A stretch of 64,000 nucleotides of DNA from Girardinichthys multiradiatus. Its lineage: Eukaryota > Chordata > Actinopteri > Cyprinodontiformes > Goodeidae. The position numbers and the translations under genes were made by a program. The DNA is taken from the NCBI RefSeq assembly GCF_021462225.1, contig NC_061797.1:39148147-39212146 (forward strand), read 5' to 3'. Shown here one piece after another: positions 1 to 23,599 of the stretch; the stretch's first letter is position 1, and every line of letters begins with the position of its first letter. The notes beneath the pieces were generated by a model that saw nothing but the letters and a program-made list of their open reading frames with translations, searched no databases and was not told the origin of the DNA.

Positions 1-756
1 TTTTATTTTACTATAGACATGGACATCGTGTGTGAAGTAGGGAGTGATGCTAGTAGTGTTACAGCGGATCTTTTCCTGTTTGAAAGTGCATTGCTGTTTC
101 TGCCATACTGGGAACCTAAGAAGCATTTAAATGGTGGACAACTTAATATTTATTGAATCTTTTGTTTTTACAATTATATTGTTATAATAACAATAAGAAT
201 TATTATTATTATTATTAGGTTAAAATATTTTTATTGAGATACTATAAAACGGGTCCAGGATTCTCTCTGTGGATCTCTTTGGTTCTTAGAGTGTCATAAA
301 TATTAACATTATATATTAAATAATTCAAAAACTCGATATCAAATAATTCTTTAAAACTTGGATTTATTACTCAGATATGACAATTTTAGTATTTATTTTA
401 TTGCATTGCCCCATAGTCCTGTGTTGCAGCATATTATGAATGTAGTTTTTCAGTCTACAGGTGTGGCTAAATGCTACTGATGTGCGGTGGTTACGGTGGG
501 GACTATCTAATGATTCATACTAACAGTTTAAATTATACCACTATGGACTGTAGCAGGGGAAATCTTTCAGTAATAATTGCATATAATTTTAAGTAAATAA
601 TCACTTGTTTATATATATATATAGTTTGATTTAATTAAGGCATTCAATGCCATTTTTATTTAAATTATAAGATATATTAATATGTGTCTAGCTGACTAGC
701 CTGACTAATTAACGATCTAGTATCGGTTTGTTATTAGGGATGCACTGATATTCAAA
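1..756. other. AT-rich non-coding DNA, no gene seen
   Basis: No exon-like segment is visible on either strand. It contains a short (ATT)n run near 203-217 and a short (TA)n run near 611-624. It is probably part of the CYLD intron that precedes the first exon in the window, because the preceding CYLD exon (first half of CAP-Gly 2) is not found here. Confidence 0.5.
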
Positions 757-1202
757 TTAAATTCAAAAATACTTTATTAATACCAAAGGGAAATTAAATG
801 TTGTTATAGCTCATATTATGAAAGTTTCCTCAAAGAGCCGTTGTAGATGCTGATGGCTGTGGGCAGGAAGGATCTCCTGTAGCGCTCCGTCTTACAGCAG
901 ATCTGAAGAAGCCTCTGACTGAAGACACTCTGTTGTTGTAGGACAGTCTCATGAAGAGGATGCTCAGGGTTCTCCATAATGTTCTTCATTTTATGAAGAA
1001 TCCGTCTTTCCACAATGATCTCCAGAGGTTCCAGAGGAGTCCCCAGAACAGAGCCAGCCTTCTTTATCAGCTTTTTGAGCTTTTTTAAGTCCCTGGCTCT
1101 GATGCTGCTTCCCCAGCAGATGATGGTAGAAGAGATCAGACTCTCCAAAACAGACTTATAGAAGATATGCAGCATCTTGCTGCTAAATATTTTAATTGTC
1201 AA
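757..1202 (-). mobile_element. LINE 3' end (reverse-transcriptase C-terminus plus 3' UTR), 5'-truncated
   Basis: The minus strand encodes the C-terminal end of a non-LTR retrotransposon ORF2, with motifs such as HIFYKSVLES, IICWGSSIRARDLKK, KAGSVLGTPLE and ERYRRSFLPTAISIYN. The same segment occurs at 58017-58440 at high similarity, where it continues into a full reverse-transcriptase core. After the stop comes a short 3' UTR containing an AATACTTTATTAAT-like string, as in the second copy. The match to the second copy stops near 1185, so this is a 5'-truncated insertion. The clade is a CR1/jockey-group fish LINE (Rex1-like is a candidate), which I could not resolve. Confidence 0.85.
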
Positions 1203-1599
1203 ATATTTTATACATTCAAATAAATTATGTGAATATACTTTAAGTAAGATGTTGTTTTATCACACCCGACTTGTACTTAACCTCTATTCTGAGCAATAAA
1301 GAAAGTTACAGTTTTATGTGTAATTTCTCTGGATAACGTGCTAAAAATAAGCAACAGACCATTTAAGACCTTAGTAATTTTCTTACTTAGGTTATAATCT
1401 GTTTGCTCTTGACTAGTTGTTCCAAGCCATGAAATAAAACTACATGTTGTAGTATTGGGTAGTGGTTAATGATGAATTATTAGATTGACTAGATGAAGTC
1501 ATTTAATATAAATGTTTTTCTTTAAGTGACTAATATTTTCCGTTTGTAACTACCGTGGCATTACTTGTAGGGTGATGAAACACATAACCGAGACATTTA
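1203..1599. other. Non-coding, nothing recognised
   Basis: AT-rich sequence with no coding signal, repeat or RNA motif that I can identify. Confidence 0.5.
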
Positions 1600-2163
1600 A
1601 CTACAGATTGTTAGCAGCATCACCAACAGCAGCTGCAGCGGCAGCCCACTCAGTGAATCTGAGCCTCCCACACAAAGGCAAGGCAGTCACGCGGGGAGTG
1701 AGGTAAAGACTTAGTGCTGTATGACCCAACTGCGTGGCAATGGGCCAGCTTGGAGCTGAGGAGAGCCCACTGCTCTGCCTCACTTGCGTCCAGCCTCGCC
1801 CTGCCTGCTCCTGCTAGTCGCTGTGGACTCAACCTTATTCCTGATAGTCTTCTGGAGTAGAATCTTAAATTTGAACCTGAGGAGGAGGAATGGCAAGGTT
1901 CGGCTTGGAGCTTTCAAAAGGAACGCCTTGAGTTGGCAGATCTGCTTGTTAGGTGGTCAAGAGGAGTTAAATAGTTTATATAATGATGGTAAGAAGCCTC
2001 AAGCTAAAGCATCTCTTCTAGGATGTGCAACAAGACAACTGGCCTCGCTAATCATCAGAACCGAAGGAAATTAATGCTTGTGCCACCAACGAAAGGGCAT
2101 CAACGTTATAGAGGAGGAGTATCTGAGAGCATTTCAATGTGTTCATGTCTCCAACTCTTCCAG
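1600..2163. other. GC-richer block of unknown nature before a CYLD exon
   Basis: Base composition rises clearly against the AT-rich surroundings, mainly between 1600 and 1960. A plus-strand frame from about 1690 to 1855 is open without matching any family I know, and a further open stretch rich in Glu and Arg follows at about 1860-1970 after one stop. Minus-strand frames are also open over 1601-1832. It has no CYLD-like residues, so it is not the missing CAP-Gly exon. An old transposon fragment or a lineage-specific exon are both possible. The last 20 bases before 2164 form a pyrimidine-rich acceptor tract for the CYLD exon. Confidence 0.3.
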
Positions 2164-15382
<13,219 letters not shown>

Positions 15383-15484
15383 ATCCCTCTCCCTAAAGCC
15401 TCTGCCTTTCATCCTCTGCCACTCCATCTCCACTCCTTCAGGCCTGGAGGTTCAGAGAAAGACCAGAACTCTTATGGCTGAACT

Positions 15485-15490
15485 AATAAA
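15485..15490 (+). promoter_or_regulatory. Possible proximal poly(A) signal of CYLD
   Basis: AATAAA about 100 bp after the stop codon. The downstream sequence has a weak GT-rich element (GGGGGTGGTATCTGG), so use is plausible but unproven. Confidence 0.4.
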
Positions 15491-16637
15491 AGAAATGCTG
15501 TCTACCAGCAGGGGGTGGTATCTGGAGTAATCATCTCCCTCAATGCCGGCTCATTTCTGGTTCTCCCAAGTTAGGGAGACGGACGAGAGAAGGGAGAAGC
15601 CTATTTGCACTGTGCATTAGTTTAAAGTATTGTGTTCTTCATGTAGTCCTATGTAGCTTTCATGTGTCTCACAGCTGCGCATCGGCGGTGATTAATGAAG
15701 CGAAAGTAGGCATTATGAGGATTCACTCCCTATTTAGGGAGCATGGAGATGATGGGCGACGGAGCGTGTTGCATCGCAGTGGCTGACTAAACATTTGCAA
15801 CAAAAACAAAACGAGCCTGTGGGAGGACCTTGCTCACCTCATTTACCTTAAGAAAAGAGGAGTCCTGCTATTCTTAATCACTGTAAAACATGGGAGCTTT
15901 CCATATCGCACATTAGGGAAGCAACACAGTGTGGAAAACTTCACCCAGCCTCTATGTGCTGTTCTAAAACCTTGTGCAAAATCTCTAAGTAGCATAGACT
16001 TCTCTGGGTAGTAACAGTATAGATGTCAGCAGATCCTATTCTGCTCTTTGTGAACTGGTTTACGTATTTCCATATCATATGTAGAAAAGTCTTTCTGTGT
16101 ATGATTTTCAGAATAAGATGCAGCATTTGTGAAAGTATTGCGCTTTGCCACAAATTTCAGCACCTTTCCAGTATCTCCAAGTGGACCTATCAGGAAACGT
16201 TAAAGTTTTTTTCTTATACTCTCCCATTTGAAGTCACACTGAGTGCTAATTTGTTGGTTGGGAGACATCAGAGTTTTGTTCCAGAATACAAATTTGCTCC
16301 TCTGCTGTAGCTCTAAAGAATGGCCTGCATTGCTAATGCAGAGTAGGTGGCAGATAAATGCATGAAAGGAGACTTGTACAATGGCTTCTATTGTAAAGCT
16401 GCTTGGTGGACCGCTCTGTGCATTCATAGGGTCAATGAGGTGAAAAACTGGAGAGGTCTGGCTGTTTTTCCTGCAAGTCGAGAGCGTGTGGTGTGAAGAA
16501 ATGCAGTGTCCCGCTCTTTGTGTTAACGAGGAAGTCTGAATTATGTTTTATGTTTACAAAGCCTTTCTCCCCTCCCCTACCTGTCCTGGCAGGTCTGATT
16601 TCCAACAGAAGAAAAGTATTGACTTCTGCTGCGTTTT

Positions 16638-16643
16638 AATAAA
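16638..16643 (+). terminator. Likely distal poly(A) signal of CYLD
   Basis: AATAAA followed directly by a GTGTGGTGTGTG downstream element, a textbook arrangement for cleavage and polyadenylation. Confidence 0.6.
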
Positions 16644-16660
16644 AGTGTGGTGTGTGATAC

Positions 16661-17060
16661 TTCCACCCTGGCCCTAGATAACAGAACAGATCTGATCAAA
16701 TATTATTTATTAAACTCTAATTATAACAAAATCAGAAAAAAAAGCAGGGTTGATGATGATGGGTACTCTTTGTCCACTTTCACTGTATATTTAAGTGAGT
16801 GTTTGTACTTTATGTTGTCTTATAGCAACTACTGATTGTTAACAGGGACTCAATTATCAGTTAACAAAGGACGGGAAATGAAGAGGCACAATGGGTGTAA
16901 CCTTGGAACACCATGTATCTGTGTATTTAAATAAGACATTTTATTAAAGAAATAAAACAGAAACATTGCTCTGATTATCTTCCATTTTTGCAGAAAACTC
17001 AATTTAGATCCAAGGTGGCAACTATATTTGCACATTGCACAGAAATTAAAAAATGAAAAA
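16661..17060. other. Intergenic, nothing recognised
   Basis: AT-rich DNA after the proposed 3' end of CYLD, with no gene, RNA or repeat that I recognise. Confidence 0.5.
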
Positions 17061-17064
17061 CATC

Positions 17065-17620
17065 AGCCCCAAAAGAATACAGCTAAAACCAGATGTTTAC
17101 ATATGCTGAATTAAAAAAAAAACTATTTATTGTCAATACAATAAATGAGACCAAACTTTGTGCTTCGGGTCAGTTTGGGTTACCAGAAGTTTTCTGTTTG
17201 CTAAATGCCAAAAATAAGTGATTTTCCTGCTTTAATTTGCTTCTTTATGTTGTTTTTGGACTTGTGGCTTCTTCCTTGCCGAGTGGCATTTCAGCCCATT
17301 TCAGGTACAAGACTAGTTTCACTATGGATAAGGACACTCTAAAGATGCACTTACCAGATTCTAGCTTCTTGGCTGATTTTCATCTGCAGTCTCTTTGGCA
17401 GGTAAGTTCCTAGATGCGTATAACTATTTGAGCCGATGAATACGACACTTTCAAGCTTCTGGAAACTACCGAAGGATCAACCAGATGTGGAGGTCTACAA
17501 TCCGCTTGCTAACTGCATAGCTGGCGTTGTATAATCAGTGTGTTTGATGTTTTGCTATAAAATACGTCTGCAGTTGTGCCTTGCAAACCATCCCAAATAG
17601 TTTTAAAGACATAGACACCT
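17065..17620 (-). mobile_element. Degenerate Tc1-like remnant of the Sleeping Beauty type
   Basis: The plus strand reads as the complement of a Tc1 transposase, with GGCTTCTTCCTTGCCGAGTG, a diverged ACTAGTTTCACTATGGAT, and AAGGATCAACCAGATGTGG followed by AGGTCTACAAT. These match the order of blocks in salmonid-type (Sleeping Beauty-like) elements. Large internal parts are missing and the frames are closed. The ACATATG near 17099 fits its terminal repeat. Confidence 0.65.
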
Positions 17621-18540
17621 TTCTATGTAGTCTTCTGAGTTTGAAGAAAGTAATTAACATTCTTATTATTTTTGATCTTTAGCAAATAGAGATGATTTGC
17701 GTAATCCTTTCTGAGTTATAGTTTAGGATGCTTTATCGTCATACAATGTTTTGTCGTGGTATACTGTATGTATGTATCTGCCATCAGCTATACATCTTTT
17801 GTTTAGATATTTTCCTTAACCAAATCATGTTTTCATCATAGATTTAGCTGTGAGTATAAAGTTAAAGGGAGGTTTTTAAAATGTCGCGTCCACTGTTGCA
17901 GGGCTTTAACAGAAGGAGAGCTCAACACTGATTGGCTCCTTATTTACTGGCAGAGATCTCTCAGTAAAGGATTTTGTTTTTTATTTGTTACATCTACAAT
18001 GTAGACATATGTAACAAGTGGAAACTTAATGCCAGTGATGTTCCAGTAAATGTTAACTGAAGAAAGCCAATTTTGAAACGTATGCTCTATGTTGTAAATA
18101 GTTTTAGGAATGTTTTACAGTGTATCAACGATTCAGCTGCGAATGCTTCATTATGAAGAAGGGAATCTTCTGCCTTTAGCTTGCCGTTTTAGCAAATATG
18201 GGCTTCCATTGCAGTTGGTTTCATTTAATTGATAAATTGTCCATCTGCTAAATAAGATGAATACGGTAAATGTTCAAAATATATTTTTATTAACAGGGTA
18301 TCTGGTGTTGAAGAGCAGACGACATATAATTCCATTTAATTATTTTACTTGGTAAAGTTAAGACTGGAGATGCATTAAAACACAGTAATGACAAAAAACA
18401 AACATAAAAAACCAATTTGTTTCACATTTAACCTAAAAAGCACATTAGTAATAGAAGAAGATCCTGGTTTTCTACATGTATAAGTAGTCTGAAGAGATAT
18501 AATTTTTTGTTTTTTGTGTGTTGGTTTACTGGTTCTGATT
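17621..18540. other. Intergenic, nothing recognised
   Basis: AT-rich, with no coding or repeat signature that I can name. Confidence 0.45.
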
Positions 18541-19130
18541 AATTGATAAACCAACACAAAGTGGATGGAAACTCATAGACTTTTCACTTTTTCTTCCTAA
18601 TAGTATCCTGAAACGTTTAGGTGAGCAGCAGTATTTAATCGCCTTTATTCTGATATCCCTAAATAAAATCCAGCGCAATCAATTGCTTTCGGAAGTCTCC
18701 TGTGTGCAATCTAGCATGTGTAAAGCCAGCTGCTCAGTGAAGGCCTCAGAGGTTTGTTGGAGAACATTTGTGATCAGTGTCATGAGCACAGCAGACAATT
18801 CAATGCTACATTTTTTTTTAGAAGTTTAAAGCACTTGAACTTTTGCCCTACATGGAAAACAGGATATGTTGTAGAATACTAACACTTCACATCACCCTGA
18901 ACATTGTATCCCCACTTTGAAGCATGATGGTAGCAGCATCATGCTATGGGGAGTGCTTTTTTTTTTTTAAACCCAGAAAGTTGGTCAAAGTTCAAATGGA
19001 AAAGTTGTTAGAGCTTAACTCAAAGAAAGTGTTAGAGGCTGGGATTGAAAAGTTTATCTTTCACCTTCTAAGAACAACTACAGTGTAATGGGTTAGATAA
19101 AAGCATAATTAGTGAATGTCCTGACTCTAA

Positions 19131-19235
19131 ATCCAATTGAGAGTCTTTGGCAAGACTTGAGAAATTTCCTTTAACGGATGAAGCGGGTCAGTTAAAGGAA
19201 ATTTCTCAAGTCTTTCCAAAGACTCTCAATTGGAT
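19131..19235. repeat. 45-bp inverted repeat with 15-base spacer
   Basis: The left arm 19131-19175 and right arm 19191-19235 are reverse complements at 44 of 45 positions, with a spacer at 19176-19190. The left arm is ordinary Tc1 sequence (CCAATTGAGAGTCTTTGGC), so the right arm is the extra copy. Confidence 0.95.
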
Positions 19236-19236
19236 G

Positions 19237-19330
19237 TAGCCCGCCTCCCGCCCATAGACTGCTGGAGATGGGCACCGGCTTCCCCGCGACCCACTATGGA
19301 AGAAGCGGTAGAAAATGACTGACTGATGAC
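19237..19330 (+). mobile_element. SINE 3' tail fragment
   Basis: It has CCATAGACTGCTGGAGATGG, CGCGACCCACTATGGAAGAA and a GACTGACTGA end. The same tail is at 38282 and 56560. It directly abuts the right arm of the fold-back inside a Tc1 remnant. Confidence 0.8.
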
Positions 19331-19690
19331 GGATGCGCTTCATACAATCATGGCTGAACTTCAGCTGCTTTGCAAAGAAGAATAAGCAAATGTTTCATTC
19401 TCTGAATGTGCAAGGAGATGGAGAACAGACTTTCTGCTTTAATAGCAGGGAGAGGATGTGGGTGGGTGTGGAAGTGGTGCTGAAAACAAATGCACGCCAC
19501 ACAGGTTTTCATTTGTTAAATATTTTGAAAATCATGTATCATTTTACTTCCTCGATTCTGTTGAATATTGCTTTGTCTTGGTCTATCACATACGTACAAT
19601 GCCAATAAAATTATTAGAATTTTGTGGTTGTAATGTGACAAAATGCAAATAAGTTCAAGCGCTGTGGATACTTTTGCAAGTTAAATTAGC

Positions 19691-22217
19691 CAGCATTTTT
19701 GTGTAAACCCTTCTAAACCTCTTGTACGTTTTTATTTCTTTCTGTAGAAATCCTTTTCTTTACCAATCGGATTACTATGATCGAGCCCACTTTAGGTCTT
19801 TGGATGAAGATCATCCACTGAGCTGTAAACAGAACAACAATATGATTGCAATCTGTTACTCTAACTGGAGGATGACAAAGATTAGATGTCTGTTTTGCCC
19901 ACTTGGCGGGCTTCAGTCGACTATTTGCCCTGTATGTTCAGATTAAATCTTCATCCAGTGACCCAATTCCCCAGACAGTTTATGACAAAATGATACCCAG
20001 GGATAAATCAGCATGTGTTACACATACACCTCACAGCCCCTCCTTCCCTTCCCCCTAGGAACCCTCTCCAACACCTTACCCTGTTTAGTTTGGAGTCAAA
20101 CTTGAAACCAGCTCAGCAAGCTGAATTCAGAAGTGCCAGATAAGTATTTGTCAACAGAACAGCTGGCGTACAATGCCCTCTTGTAGCTTTATGCCACAGC
20201 ATATGCCAGCCGCTCGTAGTGTGCGGTAATTTAGCCGGGGCTGGTTTCTACAGGAACAGATGGGCTCTAGTATTGTTATTCTCACTCCAGCTCAGGGTCC
20301 CTGGGGGGAATCACTAAATAAAATCAAAGCAGATGGACCTCTCTGGGCTTGGCTGTGTTTATGATAAACAGCCACCACAACCGGTGTCCATCCAGCACAT
20401 CAGCCCCACCCTCCTTATAAACTAACAACGAACGGCAGTGCTGCAGTCTGACCTCACCTGCTCGGAGCTTCGCCCAAACAACTACCAAACCCAAACACAT
20501 AGATTTGCAAGGGGAGGAAATACATTATGATTGTCCATGAACTGAGTGGAGTTCCAGTAATTTCAATTTCAACAAATCTTTCCTCGACCTTAAACTGTAA
20601 AATTCTCTCAAAACAGAAACTCTTATTTTGGTGGAGATTTAGAAATGTTTCCTGTTATTTCTTACTGACAGAGGACTGTTTTGTTCTCTTCTAACCTAAT
20701 CTAAAAAAATAATTGCTGCAGGTCTCGCTTCCATACCATTAGACACAGGCCTTGGTGGCAGTGTGGTCGCAGCAAACAGCATTTTATAAGGCTCTTTGCC
20801 ATCTCAAGTTGTTATACAGTACACGGGAATGCAGGGCACTTCTCACTTAGCATTGAACTCTAAATCTGCTTTCATTCCCATGGGAAAAAATAGCAATAAA
20901 CAAAGGAATCCTATCAGCACAGGAGGAAGGTAAATGTTTAAGGCCACTCAGACAACAGGAAAGCAGTGATTTTCGGCACTAAAGATGAAAAAGAGTGCAG
21001 AATGAATGTTTTTAAGCCTATCAGTCCTAACCCAATATACCACTTCGGTGTTGTTTCAACTCCATCATGGTAACTGGTTTTATTTAGTGTCTTCAAAGGT
21101 CAGTTTCTGATGAAGTCAAAGTGGTGTAATCAACCTAAATGTTTATTGCCAAAAGTATTAACTCTACGCTTACTCAGTCACTTCAAGCTGTCTAAAATTC
21201 TGAGCTTTAGATGTTTTTCTGTTCCTTCAGGCCTCAGAGGACAGTTATTTTTCACCATTATCCTGATCGGTTTCTTTTTCACAGACACATGCCCCCTCCA
21301 AAATTACGCCCACACATTAGGCAGATCTATCTATTTGATTCATCAGCAGAAAGAGCTTGCTGCCTCTGGCTTGTGTGTTGTCAGGGCACAAAATGAGCAT
21401 TTCTGTCTCCACTTGTTCTCACCTGTCTCCTGGAGAGTTTGATCAGTTCTACAGTTCTCATATAAAAAAGATTATGTGTTAATAATCCTCTTTGTATCAG
21501 ATTTTGGTTTGAGGAAGATTGCAATGAATCTTGTATCTTCAGTATTTCTGTACAAAGTAAAAATAGGATTCAAGCAGTTTTTTAGGCAAGTCATAAAAAT
21601 TGTGATGATTTAGTCAGACAAGAAAGATGTTGTGGGTATCCTCATTATCCAATATAGCAGTGCAAAGTCAGAAACAACTAACGAACCTCTTTGCTGGGCA
21701 GTTAAACTTACCCAAATTAACAAGATTAAATTCATGCAACTGCAGGTTCTTTGTTTTATGGAAAAAAAACAACAAAAAACCAAAAACAAAAACCTGACAG
21801 ATCTTTATTATTCTCTTTATTTATTGGGGGCTCTGTTTAAAGATATGTGAAAAGCTATATAATCAATGAATGTTACTTAAAAATCTTACTTAACAATTTA
21901 GATCAATATAACCTTTAATCTGAGTATATTTATTTGTTAAGATTTTTTTTTTTCCCCAAAAAATAATGGATGTTACACTAGGCACCACTCCAAATAAATG
22001 TAACTGAAGTATTTCGTATGTATTTTTGTATTTGTAATTCTTTTTACTTTTTTTTAATGTATTCTTATTTTTTAAGTCAGTTTAGTAAAAGAGTGCCAGA
22101 GAGCCTTTAATCAACCTTTAAATCTGACATCTTGCTCGTTTTAGGGACACAAAGATGTGTTCAGTCTGCATATTGTGAACAAATTTCTCTATACCACAAG
22201 GAATAGAAATATACTTT
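19691..22217. other. Intergenic; moderately GC-rich block at 20030-20480 is a candidate conserved non-coding element
   Basis: No gene is supported. Positions 20030-20480 have mixed composition with E-box-like CAGCTG and CCAGCTCAG strings, unlike the AT-rich flanks. Whether it is conserved cannot be judged from one sequence. Open frames at 19722-19946 and 21110-21442 lack any family motif or splice support and are treated as chance. Confidence 0.4.
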
Positions 22218-22251
22218 TTATTATTCTGAGATTGTAATCTCAGAATAATAA
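22218..22251. repeat. Perfect 16-bp hairpin with 2-base loop
   Basis: Arms 22218-22233 and 22236-22251 are exact reverse complements (TTATTCTGAGATT / AATCTCAGAATAA at the core) with loop GT. Confidence 0.9.
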
Positions 22252-22269
22252 CTTTAGGTATGTATTTGA

Positions 22270-23560
22270 TTTCTCTAGTCCACCTGTTAAATATTCAGTC
22301 CTTCTTTAGGTTAATGACTGGGGATTTAAGAGCATACATACACAAACAAAAACCACAGAATCCAAGAGTACATTCATGTTCAGGAAGAGTAAAAAGTTAA
22401 TGGTAGTAGTAGCTCCTTTAGTGGCTTCACCTAGGAGAGAAACAGTTAAGCAGATAAACTCTGAGCCAGTTTTAAGTCTATTAGATGAAAGACAGCGCAT
22501 ACAGTTAGTTGTAGTAAAAGCTCAGCCAATAGCAATCTAGGAGAGAGATGGTTTAACACTGAAAGACAGGCCTAATGTATCATCTATACAAGGGGAACAT
22601 GAAGTTGTTGACAGCAGCAGCTAAGCTTTCCCCCCTCCAGCAAAGATGCCTCAACTAAACACAGAACCAGGCCAGATGTAGCTTCTAGGCAGAGTAAAAA
22701 ACAGAGAAAGAACAAGTTAAAAGTTGAACAAACTTCAAACAATGCAACTCTGGAGAGTAGTAGGAGAATGTAGCAGAGTGAAAGAAAGCGGTCATTTTGT
22801 TTTCCAGCAGCCTAAACCTATAGCAGAATAACTACAGAGATAAGTAGCTCGAGAAAACGTAAGCCTTTCTAGCTATGAGTTTAATCGAAAAGGAAAGTTT
22901 TACACCTAGCCTTTAAAGTAGACAGGGTGTCTGCCTCGTGGACTGAAACTGGGAGATGGTTCCACAGGAGAAGAGCCTGATGACTAAAATATCTGCCTCT
23001 AATTCTACTTCTAGAGACTTTAGGAACCACCAGTAAGCCTGCAGTCTGAGAACAAACTGCTCTGTTAGGAACATATGGAACAATCTGACCTCTGATGTAT
23101 GATGGAGCTTCATTATTGAGTGCTTTATATATGAGAAGGAGAAAGTTTAATTCAATTCCAAATGTAACAGGCGCCAGTGAGGGAAACTAATATACGACAA
23201 ATATGATCTCTCTTTTTAATTTTGATCAGAACTCTTGCTACAGCATTTTGGATCAGCTGAAGGATATTAACTGCATTTTGTGGACATCCTGATAGTAAAG
23301 AATAATAATAGTTCAGCCTGGAAGTAACAAATGCATGGACTAGTTTTTCAGTGTCCCTCCTGGACAGGATTTTTCTAATCTTGGCAATATTTCAGAGGTA
23401 AGAGAAGGAAAGCACAGAAACCTTTCCTGGTCAAAAATAACACCAAGGTTGTTTACTTTATTAAAGGAGGTCAATTTAATGTATTCCATAATAAATGATT
23501 GCCTTTTTCGAAGACTCTGGTCCAAAGACAACAACTTCTGTCTTGTCTGAATTTAAAAGA
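22270..23560 (-). mobile_element. L2-type LINE 3' end, degenerate
   Basis: The minus strand encodes the C-terminal part of a LINE reverse transcriptase: NNLGVIFDQ, then LVHAFVTSRLNYYYSLLSGC, LQLIQNAVARVL, and after frame changes AGLLVVPKVSRSR, LLWNHLPVSVHEADTLS. This order and wording fit the abundant fish L2-like LINEs. Several stops and frameshifts are present. The lower-coordinate part, about 22270-22860, is its 3' UTR; a piece of that UTR is also at 61515-61620. Confidence 0.8.
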
Positions 23561-23599
23561 AAGGGAATGACACAAACATTTATGCACAAATGCATTTTT

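Larger units (their letters stand above)
15383..16660 (+). other. cyld: CYLD 3' UTR (proposed extent)
   Basis: The region after the stop is of mixed composition with no coding signal. It runs to a strong poly(A) signal at 16638-16643 followed by GT-rich sequence. A more proximal AATAAA at 15485-15490 could give a short form. The extent is inferred from these signals only. Confidence 0.55.
18541..19690 (+). mobile_element. Degenerate Tc1-like element with fold-back and SINE insertion
   Basis: The left part has the inner terminal-repeat string AACCAACACAAAGTGGATGG and the right end has GGATACTTTTGCAAGTTAA. Plus-strand transposase landmarks are GTGAAGGCCTCAGAGGTTTG, CACTTCACATCACCCTGAAC and GGTAGCAGCATCATGCTATG. 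At 19131-19235 the transposase sequence folds back on itself, and a SINE 3' tail follows at 19237-19330. No open transposase remains. Confidence 0.85.

Noticed and set aside
816..1202. 128-codon minus-strand frame as a host gene
   Set aside because: It is the C-terminal end of a LINE reverse transcriptase, also present at 58 kb.
19722..19946. 74-codon frame with acceptor-like TTTCTGTAG before it as a lone exon
   Set aside because: It has no recognisable family, no matching partner exon nearby and no donor in a sensible frame.
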